Positions 34,143-42,835 of a stretch of 64,000 bases of DNA are shown piece after piece. The stretch is taken from positions 62,001 to 126,000 of the forward strand of contig NZ_FOAM01000009.1 in NCBI RefSeq assembly GCF_900109605.1, read 5' to 3'. The notes beneath the pieces are model-generated. The model did no database searches. It worked only from the letters and a program-made list of their open reading frames with translations, and was not told the DNA's origin. Within the stretch, counting starts at the first letter, position 1. Each line of letters opens with the position of its first letter. Origin of the DNA: Xaviernesmea oryzae. GTDB lineage: Bacteria > Pseudomonadota > Alphaproteobacteria > Rhizobiales > Rhizobiaceae. Made by a program: the position numbers and the translations under genes.

Positions 34143-34668
34143 GGTGTTCTCCTTTGGTTTCGTCGACCGCGTCTGCCGTGCTGATAGTGATGCTGGATGA
34201 AGCTTATGTGACAGCTATAGTTGATAAGGCTCAGTCTAGATCCTGCATTAGACTTCGTTTCATTTAGAAAGATTCGATGTAGTAGCGCGAGCTCCGACCG
34301 TCGGTTGCATGTGCAAAGCCTCCAGGGAAAGCTTGATCCTATGTCGGCAAAGGAGCATGATCCCGATATGTGGTTTTGGCGGAGAGCGGCTGATCAGCCC
34401 CTTCGTGCCCCCGCATCCCATCCGGCGCCAGACCGGAGCACGCCAAAATTCGGATCACGGGAGCGAAACGTCCCCAGCGAGGTCAGCCATCGGCACAAGC
34501 CGGAGGCTGCATCTCGACGCGCATGCTGCGGTTCCATGATGGGCCCGAAGCGCCGCGTCCTGCGCTGCGGGGCCGCTTTACGGCAAAGGGCTCCAGCAGC
34601 TTCCGAAGACCGGCGGGCTGAGGGCCGATGATCGCGCCCCGCCTGCCCAAGGCAAAGGGGAGCTTATC
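34143..34668. other. intergenic promoter region between divergent transport genes
   Basis: About 525 bases between the ABC operon (leftward) and the APC permease (rightward). It must carry both promoters. A diverged copy of a rhizobial repeat lies around 34355-34400 (GAGCATGATCCCGAT). One 136-codon frame crosses it but has no binding site or known family. I see no assigned operator. Confidence 0.4.
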
Positions 34669-36189
34669 ATGGACAATCCATCTTCGGGCGTCAGCTACAA
34701 GCGAGCGGATGCCAGCTATTTCGAAAAACGCGGCCTGTCGCGCTATGCCGGCGTCTGGTCGCTCTGGGCGCTCGGCGTCGGCGCGGTGATCTCGGGCCAT
34801 TTCTCCGGATGGAACCTCGGTTTTGCCACCGGCGGTTGGGGCGGCATGCTGGCCGCCGGCGTCATCATCGCCATCATGTATCTGGGCCTCACCTTCTCCA
34901 TCGCCGAGATGAGCCCGGCGCTGCCACATACCGGCGCTGCCTATTCCTTCGCCCGCACGGCGATGGGTCCCTGGGGCGGCTTTCTCACAGGCCTGTGCGA
35001 GAATGTCGAATATGTGCTGACGCCGGCCGTCATCGTTACCTTCATCACCGCCTATGTAAACTCGATCCTGGGGCTCGATCCCGCTTATTCGCCGCTGGTC
35101 TGGGTAGTCTTCTATGTCCTGTTCCTGGCCTTGAACATTTTCGGCCTCGAACTGTCCTTCAAGGTGACGCTGGTCATCACGCTGGTCTCGCTCGGCGTGC
35201 TCGTCTTCTTCTGGATCAGCGCGATTCCCGCGATGGATTTTTCCCGCTGGGCGCTCAATATCGGCGTTGGCCCCGACGGCGTGCCCATGGAACTGCCCGA
35301 GGGCAACGGCCCCTGGTTCCCCTTTGGCATCTCCGGCGTGCTCGCCACACTCCCCTTCGCCGTCTGGCTGTTCCTGGCGATCGAGCAATTGCCGCTGGCG
35401 GCCGAGGAATCGGTCGATCCCAAGCGCGACATGCCCAAGGGCATCATCCTCGGCATGATCACGCTGATGATCTCGGCCTTCATGATCGTTCTGCTCAATC
35501 CCTCGCTGCCCGGCGTCGGCGCCTTTCACCTCGGCACGGCGCTGGAGCCGCTGCTCGATGGCTTTAAGGCGGTCTATGGCGATGGTGGGGTCGTGTTGCT
35601 CGGCCTGGTGGCGCTGACCGGCCTGATCGCCAGCTTCCACACCATTCTCTATGCCCAGGGCCGGCAGATCTATTCGCTGTCGCGCGCCGGCTACTTCCCG
35701 ACGGTCTTGTCGGTCACCCATGCGCGCTACAAGACGCCGCATGTGGCGATGATCACCGGCGCTATCGTCGGCCTGGCGGTGATGATGGCGATCTGGTTTG
35801 CGCTGGGTGCGGAAGCCGGCGGCAGCATCATCGGCAGCGTGCTTTTGAACATGGCCGTCTTCGGCGCCATGTTCTCCTATATCATGCAGGCCATCTCCTT
35901 CATCCTGCTGCGGCGCAAGCTGCCCGGCATTGAGCGGCCCTTCCGCTCGCCGCTGGGCATTCCCGGCGCGGTGCTGACGATCATCATCGCCGTGGTGACG
36001 CTGCTCTACCAAGTGCAGGATCCGAATTTCACCAAGGGCGTGCTCTGGGTGGCGCTCTGGTTCGCCGCCGCGATCGCCTATTTCGCCGTGATCGGCCGCC
36101 ATCGCCTGATCCTCTCGCCGGAAGAGGAGTTCGCGCTCGACCATCAGGAAAAGGCGCGCGCCGCGCTGAAGGTGCAGCCAGCCGAATAA
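34669..36189 (+). CDS. APC family permease, ethanolamine permease-like
   Basis: A 506-residue transporter of the amino acid-polyamine-organocation superfamily with about 12 membrane helices. The first core helix WSLWALGVGAVISGHFSGWNLG matches the ethanolamine permease branch, and the acidic EMSPALPHTGAAYSFAR helix is conserved in APC members. Likely substrates are ethanolamine, choline-like amines or amino acids. AAAGGGGAG precedes the ATG by 6 bases. It is divergent from the ABC operon and could share its physiological role in small-amine uptake. No ethanolamine ammonia-lyase genes are visible in the window. Confidence 0.85.
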   Translation: MDNPSSGVSYKRADASYFEKRGLSRYAGVWSLWALGVGAVISGHFSGWNLGFATGGWGGMLAAGVIIAIMYLGLTFSIAEMSPALPHTGAAYSFARTAMGPWGGFLTGLCENVEYVLTPAVIVTFITAYVNSILGLDPAYSPLVWVVFYVLFLALNIFGLELSFKVTLVITLVSLGVLVFFWISAIPAMDFSRWALNIGVGPDGVPMELPEGNGPWFPFGISGVLATLPFAVWLFLAIEQLPLAAEESVDPKRDMPKGIILGMITLMISAFMIVLLNPSLPGVGAFHLGTALEPLLDGFKAVYGDGGVVLLGLVALTGLIASFHTILYAQGRQIYSLSRAGYFPTVLSVTHARYKTPHVAMITGAIVGLAVMMAIWFALGAEAGGSIIGSVLLNMAVFGAMFSYIMQAISFILLRRKLPGIERPFRSPLGIPGAVLTIIIAVVTLLYQVQDPNFTKGVLWVALWFAAAIAYFAVIGRHRLILSPEEEFALDHQEKARAALKVQPAE

Positions 36190-36211
36190 CGAGCCTTGTT
36201 GCCACACGGGG

Positions 36212-36231
36212 GGAGGCGGCAGCCGCCTTCC
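36212..36231 (+). terminator. probable terminator of the APC permease gene
   Basis: GGAGGCGGC and GCCGCCTTCC nearly pair around a one-base loop, with one bulge. The position, 22 bases after the stop, fits. The following sequence is only moderately T-rich, so the call is tentative. Confidence 0.4.
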
Positions 36232-36439
36232 TTCAATCTATGTGCTTTTATGAGAAAAATTTGTTTTAGTTTTACTGAAACTGGAGCGAAGGTTTCCAAC
36301 TCGTTAATCCTCCGGCGCGGCGTTTAGGTTTTGTTAACCCTGTTTTGAAAAGCTCAGTCTCACGGGACGCATCCTTTCATGGCGTCTGCGGAAGAGCCAT
36401 GCGGGCTCGGCCAGCTTTCGGACGGGACAACGAAGCATC

Positions 36440-37135
36440 ATGCCAGTCATTACATTTGCAAATACCAAGGGCGGCGCAGGAAAGACTACGGCGGCTCTGC
36501 TTTTGGCCACCGAACTGGCGCGTGGGGGCGCGCATGTCACGGTGCTCGATGCCGATCCGCAGGCCTGGATTTCTTCCTGGGCCCAGACCGGTTCCGCCCC
36601 GCGCAATATCGATGTGATTTCGGCCGTCACGGCGGCATCCATCCAGGGTCATCTGACCGCCGCCCGCCGCACCAGCGACTATATCATCATCGATCTTCCC
36701 GGTGCGCGCGATACGCTGCTGGCCAATGCATTGGGCTGTTCGGACCAGGTCATCATTCCCATTCAGGGCTGCGCCATGGATGCCAAGGGAGGCGCCCAGG
36801 TTCTGGAGCTTCTGAGCCGTCTTGAAAAGAGCGCCGGCATTCGCATTCCGCATGCGGTGCTGCTTACCCGCGTCAATTCGCTGGTCACCACCCGGGCGCT
36901 GCAGATGGTCAAGGCGCTGCTTGCCGAGCGGCAGGTGCGGGTGATGGATACGCCGATCATCGAGCGCGCTGCCTTCCGCGATATTTTCGACTGTGGCGGG
37001 GCCTTGACCGACATGGACGCCCTGCGCGTCTCCAATCTCGACAAGGCCTTGGAAAATGCCCGCGCCTTTGCCGATGAAGTGCGCGCTCTGCTGCCCTATC
37101 GCAACACGCGTGGCATGCTGCGCCGCGCGGCCTAA
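36440..37135 (+). CDS. orphan ParA family ATPase
   Basis: A 231-residue ParA/MinD-type ATPase. The deviant Walker A KGGAGKTT occupies residues 10-17, Walker A' DADPQAWISSW follows near 38, and the switch IIIDLPGARDT lies near 80. It is short, without the N-terminal DNA-binding domain of plasmid ParA. No ParB, parS-like repeat or replication gene is nearby, so it is an orphan ParA that probably positions some cellular cargo such as a polar or cell-wall complex. It is convergent with the L,D-transpeptidase gene, and both share a terminator. Confidence 0.88.
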   Translation: MPVITFANTKGGAGKTTAALLLATELARGGAHVTVLDADPQAWISSWAQTGSAPRNIDVISAVTAASIQGHLTAARRTSDYIIIDLPGARDTLLANALGCSDQVIIPIQGCAMDAKGGAQVLELLSRLEKSAGIRIPHAVLLTRVNSLVTTRALQMVKALLAERQVRVMDTPIIERAAFRDIFDCGGALTDMDALRVSNLDKALENARAFADEVRALLPYRNTRGMLRRAA

Positions 37136-37196
37136 CCGAAGACAAGAGCATCGAGCCGACTGCGATTGGCAGCACGATGCACTGGCGCCAGAGATG

Positions 37197-37233
37197 AAAA
37201 GGGCCGCGAAGCTCAAGACTTCGCGGCCCTTTT
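37197..37233. terminator. bidirectional Rho-independent terminator
   Basis: A perfect 15-bp stem, 37197-37211 against 37219-37233, closes a 7-base loop. The stem has four A:T pairs at its foot, giving a T run on both strands. It sits between the convergent parA-like and L,D-transpeptidase genes. Confidence 0.9.
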
Positions 37234-37256
37234 CATGACCAGGATGTGTCTGGACG

Positions 37257-38705
37257 TCAGTCCAGGAATTCGACGACCGTGCCGACACTGACCATCTTGG
37301 CGAGCGTGGTCGCGTCCCAATTGGTCAAGCGCACACAGCCATGGCTCTGGGTCTTGCCGATCTTCGAGGGCTCCGGCGTTCCGTGAATGCCGTAGGTCGG
37401 TTTGGAGAGCGCGATCCAGACGGTGCCCACAGGTCCGTTCGGCCCTGGCGGCAGGGTCAGGATCTTGTCGTTGTTGCCCTGCTTGAAGTTGATCTTCGGA
37501 TTGTAGGTGTAACCTGGATTAAACGCGATGCGCTCCACCGTCACGGTGCCGGATGGCGAGGGCGTGTCGGCGGAGCCGATCGAGGCGGGATAGGCGGCAA
37601 TCAGCCGGTCCTCGGCATCATAGGCCAGAACCTGCTTGCGTGCCTTGTCGGCGACGATGCGGGTCACCTTGCCGGTCTTGGGCGGGGCGAGCGCCACGAC
37701 CTTGATGATCGTGCCGGGGACGGTGAAGTCGATGCCGGGGTTGATCGAGCGCAGATAATCCTCGTCCATATGGAACTTCTCGGCCAGCATTTCTGCCGTC
37801 GACGTATAGGACAGATGCGGCAGCGCCGCCTTATGCGCATAATCCTCCGGGATTGCCGCGACATAGGGGCCGGCGGCATCGGCCGCGGTGATCGTGTAGT
37901 TGGTCAGCGGCATGCCGCCGTTCAGTCTCAGGCGTTCGAGAATAGCGTCGGTGTCATTGGGGTCGAGCGTCTCGCCCGTCGATTTCTGCCAGGCCTCGAT
38001 TGCCTTGGTGACGTTCGAGCCGGTCTTGCCGTCGATGGCGCCGGGCGAGAACCCTTCCCGGTCGAGGAAGACCTGCAAAGCCACGATTTCAGCGCTGGAT
38101 TTCTTGCCGATTGCCTGGGCGGCGGGCATCGGTTCGCTGCGCGGGCCGGCTTCGACCGGCGGCAGGGCCAATTGATCATTGTCGTCGGCAGGCGGCAGGG
38201 CAGCCTGCTGATCGTCGTCGACCGGAGGCAGGGTGCCGGGCAGATCGCTGCGCTCGACGCCGGGCGGGATGATGGAAGCGCCATAACCGCGCCCGTAATT
38301 GCTCGTGCGGTGGCGCGGGTCGCGATAGTCGGGCGCGCCCGTCGACGCCTCGCGCGGATCGCCGTAATAGCCGGGCTGTGAGGTGCCGAATTCGTCGTCC
38401 GGATTGGGCGGAGCGACGCGGCGCTGATCACGTGCCTGGTTATAGTCCGGGTGCCGCTCGCCCATGACCGTCGCGATCACATTGCCCCAACGGTCGATCA
38501 GGACGGTGCGTCCGCGCTCGTCGCGCATGGCGCGCACGGTGCCGGCCTCCGGCATGTAATCCAAGATCTCGCCCTGTGGGGTGACCAGCACCGCATTCGG
38601 TGAAATGCGGACGAAGCGGTCCTGCGCCTGCGCACCGGACAGGCCGAGCGCCATGGCGCCAGCTGCCACGAGAAGGGGAAGGCGGAATCGCAGTGCTAGG
38701 GTCAA
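37257..38705 (-). CDS. L,D-transpeptidase (YkuD) with peptidoglycan-binding domain
   Basis: About 482 residues, exported. From the N-terminus: a signal (LPLLVAAGAMALGLSGAQAQ), a short SH3-like region, and an acidic Pro-rich linker with repeated LPPVDDDQ/LPPADDND units. Then come a peptidoglycan-binding domain (ALQVFLDREGFSPGAIDG) and the YkuD catalytic domain. The active-site motif is present: HGTPEPSKIG followed by SHGCVRLTNWD, with the catalytic Cys in HGC. These enzymes form 3-3 peptidoglycan cross-links or attach outer-membrane proteins. No strong start signal exists. The TTG at 38705 puts the signal peptide at the very N-terminus; ATG 38846 and TTG 38924 are longer alternatives. Confidence 0.85.
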   Translation of the reverse strand: MTLALRFRLPLLVAAGAMALGLSGAQAQDRFVRISPNAVLVTPQGEILDYMPEAGTVRAMRDERGRTVLIDRWGNVIATVMGERHPDYNQARDQRRVAPPNPDDEFGTSQPGYYGDPREASTGAPDYRDPRHRTSNYGRGYGASIIPPGVERSDLPGTLPPVDDDQQAALPPADDNDQLALPPVEAGPRSEPMPAAQAIGKKSSAEIVALQVFLDREGFSPGAIDGKTGSNVTKAIEAWQKSTGETLDPNDTDAILERLRLNGGMPLTNYTITAADAAGPYVAAIPEDYAHKAALPHLSYTSTAEMLAEKFHMDEDYLRSINPGIDFTVPGTIIKVVALAPPKTGKVTRIVADKARKQVLAYDAEDRLIAAYPASIGSADTPSPSGTVTVERIAFNPGYTYNPKINFKQGNNDKILTLPPGPNGPVGTVWIALSKPTYGIHGTPEPSKIGKTQSHGCVRLTNWDATTLAKMVSVGTVVEFLD

Positions 38706-39034
38706 GGGATGTGCCTGTCGGATATGGTTCGGGTCAGTGCGGGCGCAGCGCCGCGCAAGTTCCTGTCGGGATGGCGCAAAGCGGATGGCGCTGCCTGAAG
38801 CCCGCGCCCGATGTCGGCCATGGGCCCGCTCGATTCGCCGCTTCATGCGCTGTCCACTCGAATCCCGCTGGATACGTGCCAGCGCTGTAGATCGTGAATT
38901 GGACCTTAATATGAAAAAACTCAATTCATTATGAACACGGTCTTAAGGCCCGGTACCGCCCTTGCCAGCCCGCCGAAAACCCTTGCAGGATGAAGGCATG
39001 CAAGGCCCAAACTTGGGTTGGAAAGAGGATGCCG
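38706..39034. other. spacer between L,D-transpeptidase and DUF4432 genes
   Basis: About 330 bases. The left two thirds keep the transpeptidase frame open and may belong to a longer N-terminus. The centre (around 38890-38945) is AT-rich (ATTGGACCTTAATATGAAAA) and probably holds the leftward promoter. No other gene is seen. Confidence 0.4.
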
Positions 39035-39937
39035 ATGATCAGACCGCCCGCACTATCTGCCGGAACGACGCCGCAGGATCACGGACGTTTCCGCATTCTT
39101 GAAGCGAGGAGGCGTGCGATGCGCGTGGCCTTCGACCAAGCGTCGGCGCTCGATCTTGGTTCGGTGATCCTCGGGGGAGTGGAGCTTGCACCCGGCAAGG
39201 CCATTCCGTCGGATGGCGACCCTCGAATCGATCACGCCCTGCAAGGCTTGCTCTTCACCTGTGGGCCCGACCATATCCGCCATCCCGAGCCGGTCGAGGG
39301 CGGGCGCGGCGCTTTCTATCCGCTGCACGGATCGCTTGCGGCGACGCCGGTGGCCGATCTCTCCGTCAGCGAACAGGCGGATGGCGCCTTTGTCCTCGAA
39401 GGGCATATGGACATTGCGCTTGCCGACGGTGGCGCGGCGCGCCTGCACCGGCGCTGGCATTTTGCCGCAGATGGCACGCTGGCGCTGGGAGATCGCCTTC
39501 TCAACATCGGTGCCGAGCCCTTTGCGCCGATGATGATGTATCACGTCAATCTCGGCGGTGCTCTCCTGGGAGAGGAAACGCGGATCGAAGGCGCGATGCT
39601 TGAGGATGGCGCGTTCCCGTGGCGGTTCGGGGAAGGGGAGAGCAGCCATGTCTGCCTGCCGGCTCACGCATCGTCCGAGCAGGGCTGGGCAAGCGTCCGG
39701 CTCGGCCCCCTGCCGGGGCTTGGCGGCGCGGTGCTGCAGCTTGATTTCGCGGTGGACGGGCTTGCCTATTTGCAAATGTGGCGCTGCCAGCGCGGCGCGG
39801 CAAATGTGTTCGCGCTCGAGCCGGTCTCCCATCGGATCGCCAAAAGGCCGGTTCTGCAGGACGCAGGCGAGATGCCCATGCTGGCGCCGGGCGAGGCGAA
39901 AGACTTCGCCCTTCGTCTCCTGCTGTTGCCGGCCTGA
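39035..39937 (+). CDS. DUF4432 aldose epimerase-like protein
   Basis: A 300-residue protein of the DUF4432 group, which has the beta-sandwich fold of galactose mutarotases. Signs are the two-part core LHGSLAATPVADL, the central RLHRRWHF and YHVNLGG with its conserved His, and the terminal FALEPVSHRI. It probably binds or isomerises a sugar, but no substrate is known. It is intracellular. AGAGG lies 6 bases before the ATG at 39035. No sugar operon surrounds it, so the role is open. Confidence 0.7.
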   Translation: MIRPPALSAGTTPQDHGRFRILEARRRAMRVAFDQASALDLGSVILGGVELAPGKAIPSDGDPRIDHALQGLLFTCGPDHIRHPEPVEGGRGAFYPLHGSLAATPVADLSVSEQADGAFVLEGHMDIALADGGAARLHRRWHFAADGTLALGDRLLNIGAEPFAPMMMYHVNLGGALLGEETRIEGAMLEDGAFPWRFGEGESSHVCLPAHASSEQGWASVRLGPLPGLGGAVLQLDFAVDGLAYLQMWRCQRGAANVFALEPVSHRIAKRPVLQDAGEMPMLAPGEAKDFALRLLLLPA

Positions 39938-40163
39938 TGCGACAAGCGCCGGGCAACGGTGCATTGACGGCGCTTGCCGGCTCGGCCTAGATCAGCCGGC
40001 TGGATCCGTTTCATCGGCATGCGGCGCGGCATTCGCTGGCTGGCTCTGCCGACGCCCGTCGCGGGTTTCTGCGGTCGACCCAGGTGGCGGCATGGTCGCG
40101 GACGGCTCGCCGATCCGCCTGACGAGGTGAAGGCTGCGGGACAAGGCTTTTATAAGGAGTAGA

Positions 40164-40505
40164 ATGATGGACATTCGCCAGATCACCGACGAATATTCGG
40201 TCACCGGACAGATCTCCGAGGACGATCTTCAGACGATCAAGGACCTGGGTTTCCGCTCGATCGTCTGCCATCGGCCGGACCATGAGTCACCGGACCAGCC
40301 GGAATTCGCGGCCATCGCCACGCGCGCACGCGCCCTGGGACTGGAGATCACCCACATTCCCGTCGGCCCGATGGGCGTGACCGCCGATGCGGTGCGCGAG
40401 ATGGTCGATGCGCTCGACAGCTTCGAGCGCCCGATGCTGGGCTATTGCCGTTCCGGCGCACGCTCCACGGCCGTTTATCAGCAGACCCAGCATCTGCGCG
40501 GCTGA
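40164..40505 (+). CDS. DUF442 (TIGR01244) phosphatase-like protein
   Basis: A 113-residue single-domain protein of the DUF442/TIGR01244 family, the domain found at the N-terminus of rhizobial Blh proteins. The Cys-based loop GYCRSGARS (Cys95) has the C-x5-R pattern of protein tyrosine phosphatases and rhodaneses. Blh proteins take part in biofilm and H2S handling, where the other domain is a metallo-hydrolase that is missing here. AAGGAG lies 4 or 7 bases before two successive ATGs (40164, 40167); either could be used. It is convergent with the EamA gene. Confidence 0.82.
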   Translation: MMDIRQITDEYSVTGQISEDDLQTIKDLGFRSIVCHRPDHESPDQPEFAAIATRARALGLEITHIPVGPMGVTADAVREMVDALDSFERPMLGYCRSGARSTAVYQQTQHLRG

Positions 40506-40591
40506 CCCTCTTCGTTGCCGTACATGCGAACTGCGGCGGCATCTTCACGGCGTCTTATCGACAGCCTGATGCCGCAGCTGGCAAGCCGGGC

Positions 40592-41530
40592 TCAGATGGC
40601 CGGCGGCACCGGCATGGCGGCGCGCTTCAGCCGATGCTCGCGCCAGATGATGTAAAGACCCGAGGCGATGATGATGGCAATGCCCAGCCACTTCAGCGTA
40701 TCCGGCAATTGGTCGAAGACCAGCCAGCCGAACAGGGTCGCTGACACGATTTCCAGATATTGGAGCGGCGCGAGAACCGAGGCCGGCGCGGCACGATAGG
40801 CATAGACGCCCAGCACGCTGGCGATCGTGGCCGAGACGCCTGTGCCGAGGAGATAGAGCAGGGTGGTCGCATCCGGCATGACCGGACCGATCACTTCAAT
40901 GTCCATGCCGGCGCCGAGGATCAGCAGCGCACCGGCAAAGATGGCGCCCCAGATGCCGGCATAAAATTGCATGGACCACGGATCCTCGCTCTTGGCCACG
41001 CGGCGGGTGACCAGGAGGAAGATGGCGATGGCGAGCGCCGAAATCATCGGAAGGAGCGCCATGGGCCCGACCTCGCGAAAGCTCGGCTGGATGACCAGCA
41101 TGGCGCCGAGGAAGCCGACGGCGCAAGCCGTATAGCGCCGCCAGCCGATCGTTTCCTTCAGGAAGATGCCGCCGAGAATCGTCAGGATGATCGGCTCGAC
41201 GAAGAAGATGGCAATGGCATCGGCCAGTTCCATGACCTTCAGCGTGGCGACGAAGGAGAGCATGCTGACGACCAGAAGGCCGCCGCGCAGCGCATGCAGC
41301 GCCATTGTTCTGGCACCGACACCGCGCAGAGCGCGGCGCATCAGCACCGGCGGCAGAAGCAAGGCGGCCTGCAGCACGAATCGTGAAAAGGCGACCTCGC
41401 CGGCCGGGACGGTGACCACGGCCAGCTTGGAGAACACGTCGATGACGGGTGACACCAGCACCGACAGGACCATGAAGGTCAGCCCCAGGGGTGTATCGTC
41501 GCGCCGCGCCACCGCGTTGATGCTGCTCAT
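40592..41530 (-). CDS. EamA/DMT family transporter
   Basis: A 312-residue membrane protein with ten predicted helices in two EamA repeats. The first half includes ALHALRGGLLVVSMLSFVAT and ADAIAIFFVEPIILTILGG; the second has ASVLAPLQYLEIVSATLFGWLVF. Proteins of this kind export amino acids or metabolites. It has no catabolic partner gene. The ATG at 41530 is weakly supported by AAGG 11 bases upstream. Confidence 0.85.
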   Translation of the reverse strand: MSSINAVARRDDTPLGLTFMVLSVLVSPVIDVFSKLAVVTVPAGEVAFSRFVLQAALLLPPVLMRRALRGVGARTMALHALRGGLLVVSMLSFVATLKVMELADAIAIFFVEPIILTILGGIFLKETIGWRRYTACAVGFLGAMLVIQPSFREVGPMALLPMISALAIAIFLLVTRRVAKSEDPWSMQFYAGIWGAIFAGALLILGAGMDIEVIGPVMPDATTLLYLLGTGVSATIASVLGVYAYRAAPASVLAPLQYLEIVSATLFGWLVFDQLPDTLKWLGIAIIIASGLYIIWREHRLKRAAMPVPPAI

Positions 41531-41604
41531 CTGCGAAATGCCTTCTTCATAGGAATGAATCAGCGCCGCCAGGCCGATCGCCTATGGATCGATAGACCTG
41601 ATAC

Positions 41605-41702
41605 CGCGTCAGTGTGATAGGACCGAAAGATCGTTCTCGCGCAATCGCCTCGGGCTTCTTTCGATCCTGTTGCGCGAAAAGACGGGACCGAAGCTGACCG
41701 CG
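41605..41702. repeat. imperfect palindromic intergenic element
   Basis: CGCGTCAG at 41605-41612 and CTGACCGCG at 41694-41702 are inverted. Inside, TTCTCGCGCAA and TTGCGCGAAAA are inverted with one mismatch, along with GGACCGAAAG and CGGGACCGAAG. It fills the spacer between two leftward genes. It looks like a decayed member of the rhizobial repeat families. Confidence 0.4.
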
Positions 41703-41714
41703 TTGCGAGACGCC

Positions 41715-42674
41715 TCAGTCCCCACGGCGGCTCCTTGAGGCCTGGTCCTGATCGAGAACCGTGTCGATCCATTGCGCAAGATCCTGCGTGGCGCGGTCGC
41801 GGTCGAGATCGTTCAGCGTTTCGTGCCGCGCTTCGGGATAGAGCCGGACGTACACATGGTTGAGGCCCGCTTTACGCATGCGGTCGGCAAGCCAGGAGAT
41901 CGCCTTGCCGCCGTCGGTGGCCGGATCCTTGCCGCCGCCGACAAGCAGGATCGGCAGGCTGGCGCGCAGGCGCTTCAGCCGCTCCGGTTCGGCTGCCTGA
42001 TAGATCATCCGGAAAACATCCATCCACAAGGAGACCGTGGGGTCGAACCCGCAGAGCGGGTCGGCAAGATAGGCGTCCACCTCTGCGGGATCGCGACTCA
42101 GCCAGTCTGACGGGGTGCGGGGATTGTCGATCGCGCGGGCCCAGGCGCCGAAGGTCAGCGGCGGCACCCAGGCGCTGGGCACATCCGAGCCTTTCAGCCA
42201 GCGTTCGATGGCGAGAAGCAGCTGGCCGCCGCGCCCGGCAAGCCCGGCATTGAAATTCGAATTCCAGATGGTGACGGCATCGAAAAGATCGGGATAGCGC
42301 TCCACGGCGTTCAGCGCGATCAGTCCGCCCATGGAATGGCCGAACAGGATCACCGGCAGACCGGGATGGCGCTCGGCCGCATGCGCGCGCAGCGCCGCGA
42401 CATCGTCCAGCGCGGCGTCCATGCCGCCCTTTTCTGCAAAGCGGCCGAGAAGATGATTCGGCCCACGCGTCAGTCCATGGCCGCGATGATCGAGCGCATA
42501 GACCGCCATGCCGCGAGCGCCCATGGCCTCTGCAAGCCGGCGATAGCGCAGGGAATGTTCCGACAGGCCGTGGCAGACGATCAGCACGCCGCGTGCATCA
42601 CCTTCGGCTGCCTGCGCGCGCACGCTCAGATCCGCGCCGGTTGGGCTTGCCAGGCGATAAGCGGTTTCGAACAT
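41715..42674 (-). CDS. alpha/beta hydrolase, lysophospholipase/monoacylglycerol lipase-like
   Basis: A 319-residue hydrolase of the Hydrolase_4 type. The oxyanion VCHGLSEHS lies near residue 34, then YALDHRGHGLTRGPNHLLG, and the nucleophile GHSMGGLIALN near residue 110. The acid and base are expected in VGGGKDPATDGG and EARHETLND. Rhizobial homologues (the PldB group) hydrolyse lysophospholipids or monoacylglycerols. The ATG at 42674 follows GGAGG by 8 bases; longer in-frame starts exist. Because the window encodes betaine-lipid synthesis genes, a role in lipid turnover is conceivable but unproven. Confidence 0.85.
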   Translation of the reverse strand: MFETAYRLASPTGADLSVRAQAAEGDARGVLIVCHGLSEHSLRYRRLAEAMGARGMAVYALDHRGHGLTRGPNHLLGRFAEKGGMDAALDDVAALRAHAAERHPGLPVILFGHSMGGLIALNAVERYPDLFDAVTIWNSNFNAGLAGRGGQLLLAIERWLKGSDVPSAWVPPLTFGAWARAIDNPRTPSDWLSRDPAEVDAYLADPLCGFDPTVSLWMDVFRMIYQAAEPERLKRLRASLPILLVGGGKDPATDGGKAISWLADRMRKAGLNHVYVRLYPEARHETLNDLDRDRATQDLAQWIDTVLDQDQASRSRRGD

Positions 42675-42835
42675 CTCTCCTGCCTCCATGATCCGCATGC
42701 GGTCTTGGCATGCTCCCGTCAAGGCCAGATGACGGCTACGGCATGCATGGCTGCGCAAAAGCCTTGCAGCCTGCGTTGCCGCCTTGCCCGTTTTCGCCTA
42801 CATAGCCGCCACAACAAACCCCCGCGGAGCATCCG

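Noticed and set aside
34221-34631. A 136-codon plus-strand frame before the APC permease
   Set aside because: It covers a decayed repeat and the divergent promoter region and shows no domain or start signal.
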